A stretch of DNA of 64,000 nucleotides, from the NCBI GenBank assembly GCA_041690535.1, contig JAWLHA010000010.1, positions 24,025 through 88,024 on the forward strand. Direction: 5' to 3'. Position 1 is the first letter of the stretch, and each line of letters begins with the position of its first letter. The DNA is from JAWLHA01 sp041690535. Lineage in GTDB: Bacteria; Pseudomonadota; Gammaproteobacteria; Thiohalomonadales; Thiohalomonadaceae. The notes under the pieces are model-generated. The model had not been told where the DNA came from. It worked only from the letters and a program-made list of their open reading frames with translations, and did no database searches. The translations under genes and the position numbers were made by a program. Below, one piece after another: positions 26,046 to 32,964 of this stretch.

Positions 26046-27160
26046 CGCTCTGCTTCCATTTTCCTGTGACCCACGGGGGGCGTATGGCCATCTTCCGGAT
26101 CCAGCGGCACCAGCATGGTGAAGACGGTGCGCCCCGGCTGGCTGTCGCATTCGATCAGCCCCCCGTGGAGATTGATGAGCGATTGGGCAATGGGCAGCCC
26201 CAACCCGGTGCCGTCCGGCCGGCCGGTGACCATCGGGAGAAAAATGTTCTCCCGCATCTCTTTGTCGACGCCCGGACCGTTGTCGATGACGTCGATCCTG
26301 GCAACCAGCTTGTGCAGCGTGTGGCCGATGGTGTAGTGCCGAAGCGTGCGGGTGCGCAGGGTGATCTCGCCGCCTTCCCCGACCGCCTGGGCGGCGTTGC
26401 GCACCAGGTTCATGGTGGCCTGGATCAACAGATCCCCATCCGCATTGATCTCCGGAATACTAGGGTCATAGTCCCGTTGGATCACCACCCCGGGGGGCAC
26501 TTCGGCCCCCACCACCTGACGCACCCGCTCAAGCACCTCGTGGATGTTGAGGGGCCGTTTCTGAGGCAGGGCGTTGGGACCGAGCATGCGGTTCATGAGA
26601 CTCTGCAGACGGTCGGCCTCGCTGATGATGACCCGTGTGTACTCCTGCAACTCCGGCGACTGGAGCTCCCGATCCAGCAACTGGGCCGCCCCCCGCAGAC
26701 CGCCCAGGGGATTTTTGATCTCGTGGGCCAACCCGCGCACCAGGGCCCGGGTGGCCTGACTCTGGGCCAGCAGCCCCTCCTCGCGAATGATGCGCAACTG
26801 CCGGTCGACCTGGCTGATCTCCACCAGCAGCTCGCAGGGGCGGTGCGGGTCACTCAAGGGGATGGCGGTCAGGTCGACCGTCACCCGCCCCCGGGTGCCG
26901 ATCTGCAGCACGAGTTCCCTCTCGGTGAAGGGGTGACCGCTGGCGAGGGCCTCCACCATGGCCGCCAGCAGCTCCTGGTGAGCGATGATCTCCGGGGCGG
27001 CGATGCCCACCACCCGACGGGCGCTGATGCCGAACAGCATCTCGCCGGCGGGGTTCAGATAGGTGATCCTCAGCTTGGGATCGAGCAGCAACACGGCGGT
27101 GTGCAGATTCTCGATGACCCGCTGGATGACCTGGGCGTGGGATCGACTCTTTCGTTCCAT
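26042..27160 (-). CDS. ntrB: Nitrogen regulation sensor kinase NtrB
   Basis: This 372-residue soluble histidine kinase/phosphatase has a PAS domain (about residues 10-115), an HisKA domain with the H-box LAHEIKNPLGGLRGAA, and an HATPase domain with DNGPGVDKEM and TGLGLPIAQSLINLHGG. It receives the nitrogen signal through PII and controls NtrC phosphorylation. The ATG at 27160 gives the family N-terminus MERKSRSHAQ. Upstream to 27250 the frame runs into a dispersed repeat and is not coding. Confidence 0.96.
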   Translation of the reverse strand: MERKSRSHAQVIQRVIENLHTAVLLLDPKLRITYLNPAGEMLFGISARRVVGIAAPEIIAHQELLAAMVEALASGHPFTERELVLQIGTRGRVTVDLTAIPLSDPHRPCELLVEISQVDRQLRIIREEGLLAQSQATRALVRGLAHEIKNPLGGLRGAAQLLDRELQSPELQEYTRVIISEADRLQSLMNRMLGPNALPQKRPLNIHEVLERVRQVVGAEVPPGVVIQRDYDPSIPEINADGDLLIQATMNLVRNAAQAVGEGGEITLRTRTLRHYTIGHTLHKLVARIDVIDNGPGVDKEMRENIFLPMVTGRPDGTGLGLPIAQSLINLHGGLIECDSQPGRTVFTMLVPLDPEDGHTPPVGHRKMEAER

Positions 27161-27234
27161 GCAAGGTGAAATGCAAGAAACAAACCAATGTAAACCCAAA
27201 GGGGCGAGAAAGGTGCTCGACCCCGGTTCACGGC

Positions 27235-27297
27235 CAGGGTAAACGCACACTTACATCGCTCACAGCACGGCCGTGACGTAAGTATGCGTTCACCCTG
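27235..27297. repeat. R1 element, short copy A (63 bp)
   Basis: The ends CAGGGTAAACGCACACTTAC and, inverted, CAGGGTGAACGCATACTTAC form terminal inverted repeats (17 of 20 identical) around a CACGGCCGTG palindrome core. The flanks GGTTCACGGC (27225-27234) and GGCTCACTGC (27298-27307) match at 8 of 10 positions, like an aged 10-bp target duplication. It lies in the ntrB leader. Confidence 0.75.
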
Positions 27298-27337
27298 GGC
27301 TCACTGCAGAAACGGCCCCTCGCGCAACGAGCCACTA

Positions 27338-27533
27338 AGGAAATGCTGATCAGATCCGCTTCCGTCGCCCCCGCCCCCGATTGAGGCAGTCGAGGGCAGG
27401 CTTCGGCGGGAGCCCCGAAAGATCAAGGCACTGGATGCCCGCCTTCGCGGGCATGACGAATTCATCAGGCTTCGCGGGCATGACGAATTCATCAGGCTTC
27501 GCGGGCGTGACGAATTCATCAGCGTTTCCCTAA
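27338..27533. repeat. Dispersed repeat R2, copy 2, with a 27-bp unit in triplicate
   Basis: The outer ends are inverted (AAGGAAATGCTGATCA on the left; inverted right end AGGGAAACGCTGATGA). The body carries GGCACTGGATGCCCGCC as in the other two R2 copies. A 27-bp unit, CTTCGCGGGCATGACGAATT plus CATCAG, repeats three times head to tail at 27442-27468, 27469-27495 and 27496-27522 with only two base differences. With R1 copy A it fills most of the 450-bp gene-free stretch before ntrB. Confidence 0.7.
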
Positions 27534-27591
27534 AGGAGCGGGTGGCGGGCGGCCGACGCTTCGCCCCATATTAGACACGTAAAGGTCCAAA

Positions 27592-27608
27592 TGCACCAAA
27601 ATGGTGCC
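27592..27608. promoter_or_regulatory. Candidate NtrC-binding site upstream of ntrBC
   Basis: TGCACCAAAATGGTGCC closely matches the NtrC consensus TGCACCA-N3-TGGTGCA (16 of 17 symmetric positions). It sits 430 bp before the ntrB start and three bases beyond the end of the DUF4124 gene. In enteric bacteria NtrC represses its own glnL/ntrB promoter through such a site. Here two repeat elements lie between the site and ntrB. No sigma-54 promoter was found next to it. Confidence 0.7.
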
Positions 27609-27610
27609 GA

Positions 27611-28135
27611 TCAGCGGCGGCGCTGCAGGATAGAGTGTTGCTGAATGTAGAAGGTCACCGGGCTTGAGCGGCTGATCACGCTATCGGTCGCATCAACCAC
27701 CGCCACCGAGGCGGTGTGGGTACCCCGATCCACTTCGGTCAGGATCACACTGGTGGAGGTACCGGTTGACACCGCAGTGCCGTTGAAGAAGAACCTTAGC
27801 CGGTGGCCTGGTTGAAGCGGGGGGTCCACGCTTGCGGAGAGGGTGAGAATGCGGTCGTTGGCCCAGATGGTCTCTTCCGGCTGCGGAGAGGCAAGGGTGA
27901 GGGTCCGATACCCCGGCGGGGGGGCCGGGCGCTCGGGCCGGGCCGGCTCGGGGGCCCGCAGCACCGGGGGAGGCGGTTCATAGCCCTGGGCCTCCGGCAA
28001 GCGCAACTCCTCGGCCCCGTCGACCGGTTGGTCAGTGAACTCAACGGTCCCATCCGGATGGACGATGCGGTACGCCGGTTCCGCCGCCCAGACGGCGAAC
28101 GGCAGCAGAAGCATGGCAAGGACGGTTCTTTTCAT
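27611..28135 (-). CDS. DUF4124 domain exported protein
   Basis: This 174-residue protein has a signal peptide (TVLAMLLLPFAVWA), then the DUF4124 domain YRIVHPDGTVEFTDQPVDGAEEL. A proline-rich linker (about residues 52-78) follows, then a beta-sandwich-like region (about 80-165). DUF4124 proteins are common between glnA and ntrB in Gammaproteobacteria, where their function is unknown. The ATG at 28135 starts the signal peptide directly. The frame upstream belongs to the R1 element and is not coding. Confidence 0.85.
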   Translation of the reverse strand: MKRTVLAMLLLPFAVWAAEPAYRIVHPDGTVEFTDQPVDGAEELRLPEAQGYEPPPPVLRAPEPARPERPAPPPGYRTLTLASPQPEETIWANDRILTLSASVDPPLQPGHRLRFFFNGTAVSTGTSTSVILTEVDRGTHTASVAVVDATDSVISRSSPVTFYIQQHSILQRRR

Positions 28136-28188
28136 GGGCTGAGCATAGCGAACCCCCAAAGGGCCCACAACACCGCGGGCGTCCCATC

Positions 28189-28457
28189 CAGGGTGAACGC
28201 ATACTAACGTCACCGCCGTGCTGTGAGTGACGTAAGTCCTTGAAAGCAGGTCCGCTGTGAATACGACCGACATGGATGTCGGGAGTGAAGATTATGCAGG
28301 AGCAATCATCTTCCATCCCTGTACGCTCGACGGCCGCGGCCGCTTCGGGCATCCCTGCCCTCCCGCGGCATAAGTGCGTCCTTGCACCAATCCATGCGGC
28401 CGACGACCTGCTTTCAAGGACTTACGTCGCTCGTGGATGAGTATGCATTCACCCTGG
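28189..28457. mobile_element. R1 element, long copy B (269 bp), with 10-bp target duplication
   Basis: The left end CAGGGTGAACGCATACTAAC and the right end (inverted: CAGGGTGAATGCATACTCAT) are terminal inverted repeats. Inside, a perfect 21-bp inverted repeat (28232-28252 and 28405-28425, arm containing GTAAGTCCTTGAAAGCAGGT) brackets a 152-bp core. The element is flanked by an exact 10-bp direct repeat GCGTCCCATC (28179-28188 and 28458-28467). There is no transposase gene inside, so it would be a non-autonomous miniature element. It fills most of the 400-bp gap between the DUF4124 gene and glnA. Confidence 0.85.
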
Positions 28458-28484
28458 CGTCCCATCCCCTTGGGGCGCACCCAA

Positions 28485-28512
28485 TAAAAAACGCCCCCTG
28501 ACGGGGGCGTTA
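28485..28512 (-). terminator. Rho-independent terminator of glnA
   Basis: On the minus strand a 9-bp stem (AACGCCCCC paired with GGGGGCGTT, 28491-28499 and 28504-28512) with a four-base loop is followed by a run of T residues. It lies 24 bp after the glnA stop codon. Confidence 0.9.
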
Positions 28513-28535
28513 TTGGAGGCCGGATGTGCTGCAGC

Positions 28536-29945
28536 TCAAACGCTGTAGTACATGTCAAACTCGACCGGATGGGTGGTCATGCGGATCCGCGTGACCTCGT
28601 CCATCCGCAGCTTGATGTAGGCGTCGATCATCTCGTTGGTGAACACGCCGCCGGCGGTGAGGAATTCCCGATCCTGGTCCAGCGCCTCCAGGGCCATGTC
28701 CAGGGAGTGGCACACGGTGGGGATGGCCTTGGCCTCTTCCGGGGGCAGGTCGTAGAGATCCTTGTCCATGGCGTCGCCGGGGTGGATCTTGTTCAAGATG
28801 CCGTCCAGGCCGGCCATCATCAGGGCCGAGAAGGCCAGGTAGGGGTTGGCGATGGGGTCGGGGAAGCGAACCTCGACGCGGCGCCCCTTGGGGTTGGTGA
28901 CGTAGGGGATGCGGATGGAGGCGGAGCGGTTGCGGGCGGAGTAGGCCAGCATGACCGGGGCCTCGAACCCAGGGACCAGGCGCTTGTAGCTATTGGTGCC
29001 GGGGTTGGTGATGGCGTTCAGCGCCTTGGCGTGCTTGATGATCCCGCCGATGTAGTACAGCGCGGTCTCGGACAGGCCGCCGTACAGATTGCCGGCGAAC
29101 AGGTTCTGGCCGCCCTTGGAGATGGACATGTGCACGTGCATGCCGCTGCCGTTGTCGCCCACCATGGGCTTGGGCATGAAGGTGGCGGTCTTGCCGTAGG
29201 AGTGGGCCACGTTGTGCACGCAGTACTTGAGGATCTGCACCTCGTCCGCCTTGCGGATCAGGGTGTTGGCACCCACACCGATCTCGCACTGACCCGCAGT
29301 GGCCACCTCGTGGTGATGGACCTCCACATCCAGCCCCATCTCCTCCATGGCCAGACACATGGCGGCACGGATGTCGTTCAGGGAGTCGACCGGGGGAACC
29401 GGGAAGTAGCCGCCCTTCACCTTGGGGCGGTGGCCCATGTTGCCGTCGGGGTAGACCCGCTCGGTGTTCCAGCTGGCCTCTTCGGAGTCGATCTTGACGA
29501 AGGAGCCGCTCATGTCGGAGCCCCAGCGGATATCGTCAAAGATGAAGAATTCGGGCTCGGGGCCGAACAGCGCGCTGTCACCGATGCCGGTGGCCTTGAG
29601 GTACTCCTCGGCACGGCGGGCCACGGAGCGGGGATCGCGCTCATAGCCCTGCATGGTGGCCGGCTCGACGATGTCGCAGGTGACGATCAGGGTCGATTCG
29701 TCGGTGAAGGGGTCCATCACGGCGCTGGAGGCGTCGGGCATGAGGATCATGTCCGACTCTTCGATACCCTTCCACCCGGCGATGGAGGAGCCGTCGAACA
29801 TCACACCGTCAGCAAAGGTCCCTTCCTTGATCTGATGGGCGGGGTAGGTGACGTGCTGCTGTTTGCCGCGGGTATCGGTGAAGCGGAAGTCGACAAACTT
29901 CACGCCCTTTTCCTTCATCATGTTCAGAACGTTTTCAGCGGACAT
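28536..29945 (-). CDS. glnA: Glutamine synthetase, type I
   Basis: This 469-residue dodecameric enzyme makes glutamine from glutamate, ammonia and ATP, the main ammonia-assimilation step. Motifs include FDGSSIAGWKGI, the ATP-binding KPMVGDNGSGMHVHMSISKG and NRSASIRIPYV. The adenylylation segment KDLYDLPPEE near residue 397 indicates control by GlnE as in E. coli. The start at 29945 (MSAENVLNMMKEKG) is preceded by TGGAGG. Upstream lie a sigma-54 promoter and two NtrC sites, so nitrogen-regulated expression is expected. A strong terminator follows the stop. Confidence 0.98.
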   Translation of the reverse strand: MSAENVLNMMKEKGVKFVDFRFTDTRGKQQHVTYPAHQIKEGTFADGVMFDGSSIAGWKGIEESDMILMPDASSAVMDPFTDESTLIVTCDIVEPATMQGYERDPRSVARRAEEYLKATGIGDSALFGPEPEFFIFDDIRWGSDMSGSFVKIDSEEASWNTERVYPDGNMGHRPKVKGGYFPVPPVDSLNDIRAAMCLAMEEMGLDVEVHHHEVATAGQCEIGVGANTLIRKADEVQILKYCVHNVAHSYGKTATFMPKPMVGDNGSGMHVHMSISKGGQNLFAGNLYGGLSETALYYIGGIIKHAKALNAITNPGTNSYKRLVPGFEAPVMLAYSARNRSASIRIPYVTNPKGRRVEVRFPDPIANPYLAFSALMMAGLDGILNKIHPGDAMDKDLYDLPPEEAKAIPTVCHSLDMALEALDQDREFLTAGGVFTNEMIDAYIKLRMDEVTRIRMTTHPVEFDMYYSV

Positions 29946-30015
29946 CCGAATGCCTCCAGTGAGGTGTTTTGGAACGGACGCTGCCACGAGCGGCAGCGAA
30001 TTTTTGTGCTATTGA

Positions 30016-30031
30016 AGCATGAAGCATGCCA
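30016..30031 (-). promoter_or_regulatory. Sigma-54 promoter of glnA
   Basis: Read on the minus strand, TGGCATGCTTCATGCT matches the -24/-12 consensus (TGGCAC-N5-TTGCW) with the essential GG and GC exactly 10 bases apart. It lies about 70 bp before the glnA start codon, and the predicted transcription start is near 30005. Confidence 0.8.
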
Positions 30032-30094
30032 CGCCTTTAGACCTTTGAATTTCGGCGGTTCCCCATGCGTTGGGGGGATCAGGCGGGACCATTC

Positions 30095-30142
30095 TGCACA
30101 GTCTTGGAGCAGCGCACGCCCTTTATGCACCAACATGGTGCA
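30095..30142. promoter_or_regulatory. Two NtrC enhancer sites for glnA
   Basis: TGCACCAACATGGTGCA (30126-30142) is a perfect palindromic NtrC site. TGCACAGTCTTGGAGCA (30095-30111) is a weaker one. Their centres are 31 bp apart, about three helical turns. They fall near -98 and -129 relative to the predicted start, very close to the -108/-140 arrangement of enteric glnA. The stronger site ends two bases before the stop codon of the CDF gene. Confidence 0.85.
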
Positions 30143-30144
30143 AC

Positions 30145-31326
30145 TTAAGTAAAATAGACTCGGACGCCGGAGACCTCCTCCATCGCCTCGGCGGAACGTG
30201 CCAATCCCCGGACAATGGCATCCGCTTCCGCATGGTCGCCGACGGCACTCATGGGCAGGATGAGCTCCACCGCCACCTTGCCGTCCAGGTAGTGCAGCAT
30301 GACCTGGCGGATCTGATCGGTGGAGATGATCTTCTCCCAATGCGGACGCAATGCGGCCAGGATCTGTTGGCGGGAAGGGAGGTCGATACTGGGGGCGGCG
30401 GTCTCGTCGTCTTCCGGATCGATGTGCACCAGGACATCCTGCACCTCATCGATCTCCTGGATCACCCGGGTGCGAACGGTCTCGCTGATATGGTGCCCTT
30501 CGGAGACGCTGAGCCGCGGGTCCACCAGGATATGGACATCCACCAGCGCATCCTGCCCCATGCGGCGGGTACGCAGCATGTGCATGGCACGGACCCCATC
30601 CACATTGACGATCACCCGCTCAATGGCCTCGATGCGGTCCGCCTCGAGCCCGGTATCCACCAGCTCGCGCACGCTGTGCCAGGCCAGGTCCCACCCGACC
30701 TTGGCGATCATGAGGGCCACCCCGATGGCGGCGATGGCATCGAAGTAGGGGAGGCCGGCCATGGTCGCCACCACGCCGAAGATCACCACCACCGAAGAGG
30801 CCGCATCGGTACGGTGGTGCCAGGCGTTGGCGCGCAACAGGTTGGAGCGAATGCGCCGGGCCACCACCAGCGTGTAGCGGTACAACCCCTCTTTGGCCAG
30901 CACGGAGATGACCGCGGCGACCAGCGCCACCGCCCCGGGAGCCAACAGCTGCTCGGGGTGGAACAGGCGCTGCATGGCGTCGACGCTGATCCCCAGCCCC
31001 ACCAGGATGAGCACCGCCCCGAGCGCCACCGTGACCGCCGTTTCGATGCGGGCGTGACCGTAAGGGTGGGATTCATCCGCCTCGCGGCTGCTGTGCTTGG
31101 CGGCAAACAACACCATCGCGTCGGTCACCAGGTCCGACAGCGAGTGGACACCATCGGCAATCAGTGCCTGGGACTGGCCGATGTAGCCGACCACCACCTT
31201 GGCCAGGGAGAGCAGGGCATTGACCACCGCGCCGACGATGGTCACTCGCTTCGCCGCCTGGAACCGCGCCGCGTCGCCGGCCTCCCCTGGGACGAAGTGG
31301 TAGTGGTGGTCGTGGTTATGCCCCAT
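30145..31326 (-). CDS. Cation diffusion facilitator (divalent metal exporter)
   Basis: This 393-residue protein begins with a His-rich metal-binding N-terminus (MGHNHDHHYHF). It has six transmembrane segments and two metal-site motifs, DGVHSLSDL and HHRTDAASS (HxxxD). The cytoplasmic C-terminal domain is longer than usual: after the VHVHILVDP-type fold it continues with about 85 residues (QQILAALRPHWEKI to the end). Such proteins export Zn2+, Fe2+ or similar ions by proton antiport. The ATG at 31326 lies inside the tusA gene (11-base overlap), so the two are translationally coupled. The substrate is unknown. Confidence 0.9.
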   Translation of the reverse strand: MGHNHDHHYHFVPGEAGDAARFQAAKRVTIVGAVVNALLSLAKVVVGYIGQSQALIADGVHSLSDLVTDAMVLFAAKHSSREADESHPYGHARIETAVTVALGAVLILVGLGISVDAMQRLFHPEQLLAPGAVALVAAVISVLAKEGLYRYTLVVARRIRSNLLRANAWHHRTDAASSVVVIFGVVATMAGLPYFDAIAAIGVALMIAKVGWDLAWHSVRELVDTGLEADRIEAIERVIVNVDGVRAMHMLRTRRMGQDALVDVHILVDPRLSVSEGHHISETVRTRVIQEIDEVQDVLVHIDPEDDETAAPSIDLPSRQQILAALRPHWEKIISTDQIRQVMLHYLDGKVAVELILPMSAVGDHAEADAIVRGLARSAEAMEEVSGVRVYFT

Positions 31327-31549
31327 CGCCCACCTCGATCTCGATGACGACCTCCCGCTCCACGCGGCGAGTGGAGAGGACCTTGTGGCCGTTGATGCGG
31401 CACCAGGCGGGCACATCGTTCAGCACCCCGGGATCGGTGGCCACCACCTCGAGGATCTCGCCGGGCTGCAGTTCGGCCACGCGATTTTGGACCCGAATCA
31501 CCGGCATGGGGCAGAGCAGGCGCCGCGCATCGAGGTGGTGTCGACTCAT
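31316..31549 (-). CDS. tusA: TusA-family sulfur carrier protein
   Basis: This 77-residue protein has the TusA signature LDARRLLCPMPVIRVQNRV, in which the CPxP cysteine (near residue 13) carries persulfide. The fold continues with GEILEVVATDPGVLNDVPAWCR, the family's typical DPG motif. TusA proteins pass sulfur in tRNA thiolation, molybdopterin synthesis and sulfur oxidation. This copy starts inside the stop of a PP-loop ATPase gene (ATGA) and overlaps the CDF gene, so a dedicated partner role is likely. It is not next to the rhd-dsrE or sHdr genes that mark the dissimilatory type, as far as the window shows. Confidence 0.88.
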   Translation of the reverse strand: MSRHHLDARRLLCPMPVIRVQNRVAELQPGEILEVVATDPGVLNDVPAWCRINGHKVLSTRRVEREVVIEIEVGDGA

Positions 31550-32589
31550 AGGTGCCACGCCTCCAGCAGCGCGCCCGGAGCCATCGGCTCCACCTCCATG
31601 ACCCGCACCTGCCCGTCCAGTGCGGTCACTTCCACCTGGACGGCCGGGGCCGTACGCCCCTTGGAGTAACGGGCGGTAATGGCGGCGGCCAGCTGAAGGT
31701 CCTCCTCGTCCGCCTCGCCCACCAACAGCACGAGCGGTCCGGGATGGCTCAGGGTGCGCAGGTGCACGAACTGCTTGCGGTAGCCCTCGAGGAAGTTGTT
31801 CTCGCCCTCCTCACGCCCGACGATGAGCTTGAAGTTCGGCCGGGGCCGGATGTGACGCCCCACCTTCAGCAGCATGATGTCGTCCAGGTCGTACCGACGC
31901 TCGCCGCGGGATCTCCAGAGGTCCACCAGCTTGCGGGAATAGGCCTCGTCGGTGAGGAAGCAGCAGCCCCCGGAGGGGGTGGCCCAATCCTCGAAACCGA
32001 GGCTCTGGGCCAGGGCAATCTGCGGCTTGCGAGTGCGCCCACTGAAGTCATGCAGGCGCTCGCGATCGACCCACCCCTCCCGCTCGGCCAAGGTGGGCGG
32101 CAGATTCTTCGCGCACAGGGGCCGCAGCAACCGCTCCTCGGCCCCCGATTCATGGGCGATCACCGGCATGGTGTCGGCCCGCTGCGACATGGGGCGCTGG
32201 CCCACCACCTCACCGGTGATGATGAAGTCGAAGCCGTGTTGCTCCATCCACTCCAGCGCCTTGTTCACCATGAAGATCTTGCAGTCCAGGCAAGGATTCA
32301 TGTTGGCGCCGTAGCCGTGTTTGGGGTTGAGCAGCACCTCCTTGTACTCATCCACGATATCGATGATGTGCAGTTTGATCCCCAGCTGCTCGGCCGTCCA
32401 CAAGGCGTTGTTGCGCTTTGGCTTCGCCTCGTCGCGCTTGCGAATGGCGTGGGTATGGCCCTCCACACAGAACCCGGTGAAGAAATTGATGCCCTCCACA
32501 TGGATCCCCTGATCGACGATCACCTTGGCGGCGAGCATCGAGTCGAGGCCACCGGAGATGAGTGCCACGGCTTTACGCTGTTGTGCCAT
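31546..32589 (-). CDS. PP-loop ATPase, tRNA thiolation-like (ThiI/MnmA-related, NFACT-R-like C-terminus)
   Basis: This 347-residue protein has the PP-loop SGGLDSMLAAKV (residues 12-23) that adenylates substrates in MnmA, ThiI and related enzymes. A CLDC motif (near residue 100) and GGCCFL (near 210) could hold persulfide or an iron-sulfur cluster. The C-terminal third (KVGRHIRPRPNFKLIVGREEGENNFL) resembles the RNA-binding NFACT-R type domain. It is therefore a candidate RNA sulfurtransferase or another sulfur-inserting enzyme. It overlaps tusA by four bases, pointing to TusA as its sulfur donor. The exact substrate is not known to me. Confidence 0.82.
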   Translation of the reverse strand: MAQQRKAVALISGGLDSMLAAKVIVDQGIHVEGINFFTGFCVEGHTHAIRKRDEAKPKRNNALWTAEQLGIKLHIIDIVDEYKEVLLNPKHGYGANMNPCLDCKIFMVNKALEWMEQHGFDFIITGEVVGQRPMSQRADTMPVIAHESGAEERLLRPLCAKNLPPTLAEREGWVDRERLHDFSGRTRKPQIALAQSLGFEDWATPSGGCCFLTDEAYSRKLVDLWRSRGERRYDLDDIMLLKVGRHIRPRPNFKLIVGREEGENNFLEGYRKQFVHLRTLSHPGPLVLLVGEADEEDLQLAAAITARYSKGRTAPAVQVEVTALDGQVRVMEVEPMAPGALLEAWHL

Positions 32590-32665
32590 GTCTAAACGAA
32601 TGTGTACCGTAACGGGAAGAAGTCGGCCATTCTAACCGAATATGCCGAAGGGGGCAGGGGGCTGC

Positions 32666-32695
32666 CTGTCATCCACCCGGGCCGGCGGCTATAAT
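32666..32695 (+). promoter_or_regulatory. Candidate sigma-70 promoter for glyQS
   Basis: CTGTCA and TATAAT are spaced by 18 bp, with a perfect -10 box at 32690-32695. The promoter reads toward glyQ. The R3 element begins five bases after the -10 box, so transcripts would start at or within the element. Confidence 0.5.
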
Positions 32696-32699
32696 GCGC

Positions 32700-32898
32700 C
32701 CCTCTAGAGCACCGAACAGGTAAACGGAAAGATCGCCAATCGCAGCCAAATTGCGCCGCAGGTGGCGGGGGCAGCAAACCGAGGTAGGGTGGATAAGCGC
32801 AGCGCATCCACCGTGCTGCGTCGAATTGGTGGATGCGCTGCGCTTATCCCCCCTACATGTTGGGCGCGTCGGAGTTATCTGTTCGGTGCTCTAGAGGG
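32700..32898. mobile_element. R3 element: terminal-inverted-repeat element in the glyQS leader
   Basis: The ends are inverted repeats, CCCTCTAGAGCACCGAACAG at 32700-32719 and its complement at 32879-32898. An inner inverted pair (GGTGGATAAGCGCAGCGCAT plus CCACC at 32788-32812, and its complement with one mismatch at 32828-32852) can form a long hairpin. The inner motif is like the GGTGGATGCGCTGCGCTTATCC repeats scattered in many proteobacterial genomes. There is no coding capacity. It occupies half of the 375-bp gap 32590-32964. Confidence 0.75.
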
Positions 32899-32964
32899 AT
32901 GTCCCGAGCCCGCGTGGGTTCGACGGATTGAGACCAACCGACAGACAAAAGGTTTGACGTTATC

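Noticed and set aside
27442..27522. Possible small CRISPR array
   Set aside because: The three 27-bp units are directly adjacent with no spacers, and they belong to a dispersed repeat; no cas genes are present.
28189..28457. Coding capacity inside the R1 long element
   Set aside because: Short frames exist but none has a start with a ribosome-binding site or a transposase motif.
28524..30152. Long open frame antisense to glnA (about 540 codons)
   Set aside because: It is the GC-rich mirror of a clear glutamine synthetase gene, with His/Val/Gly-rich translation and no family motifs.
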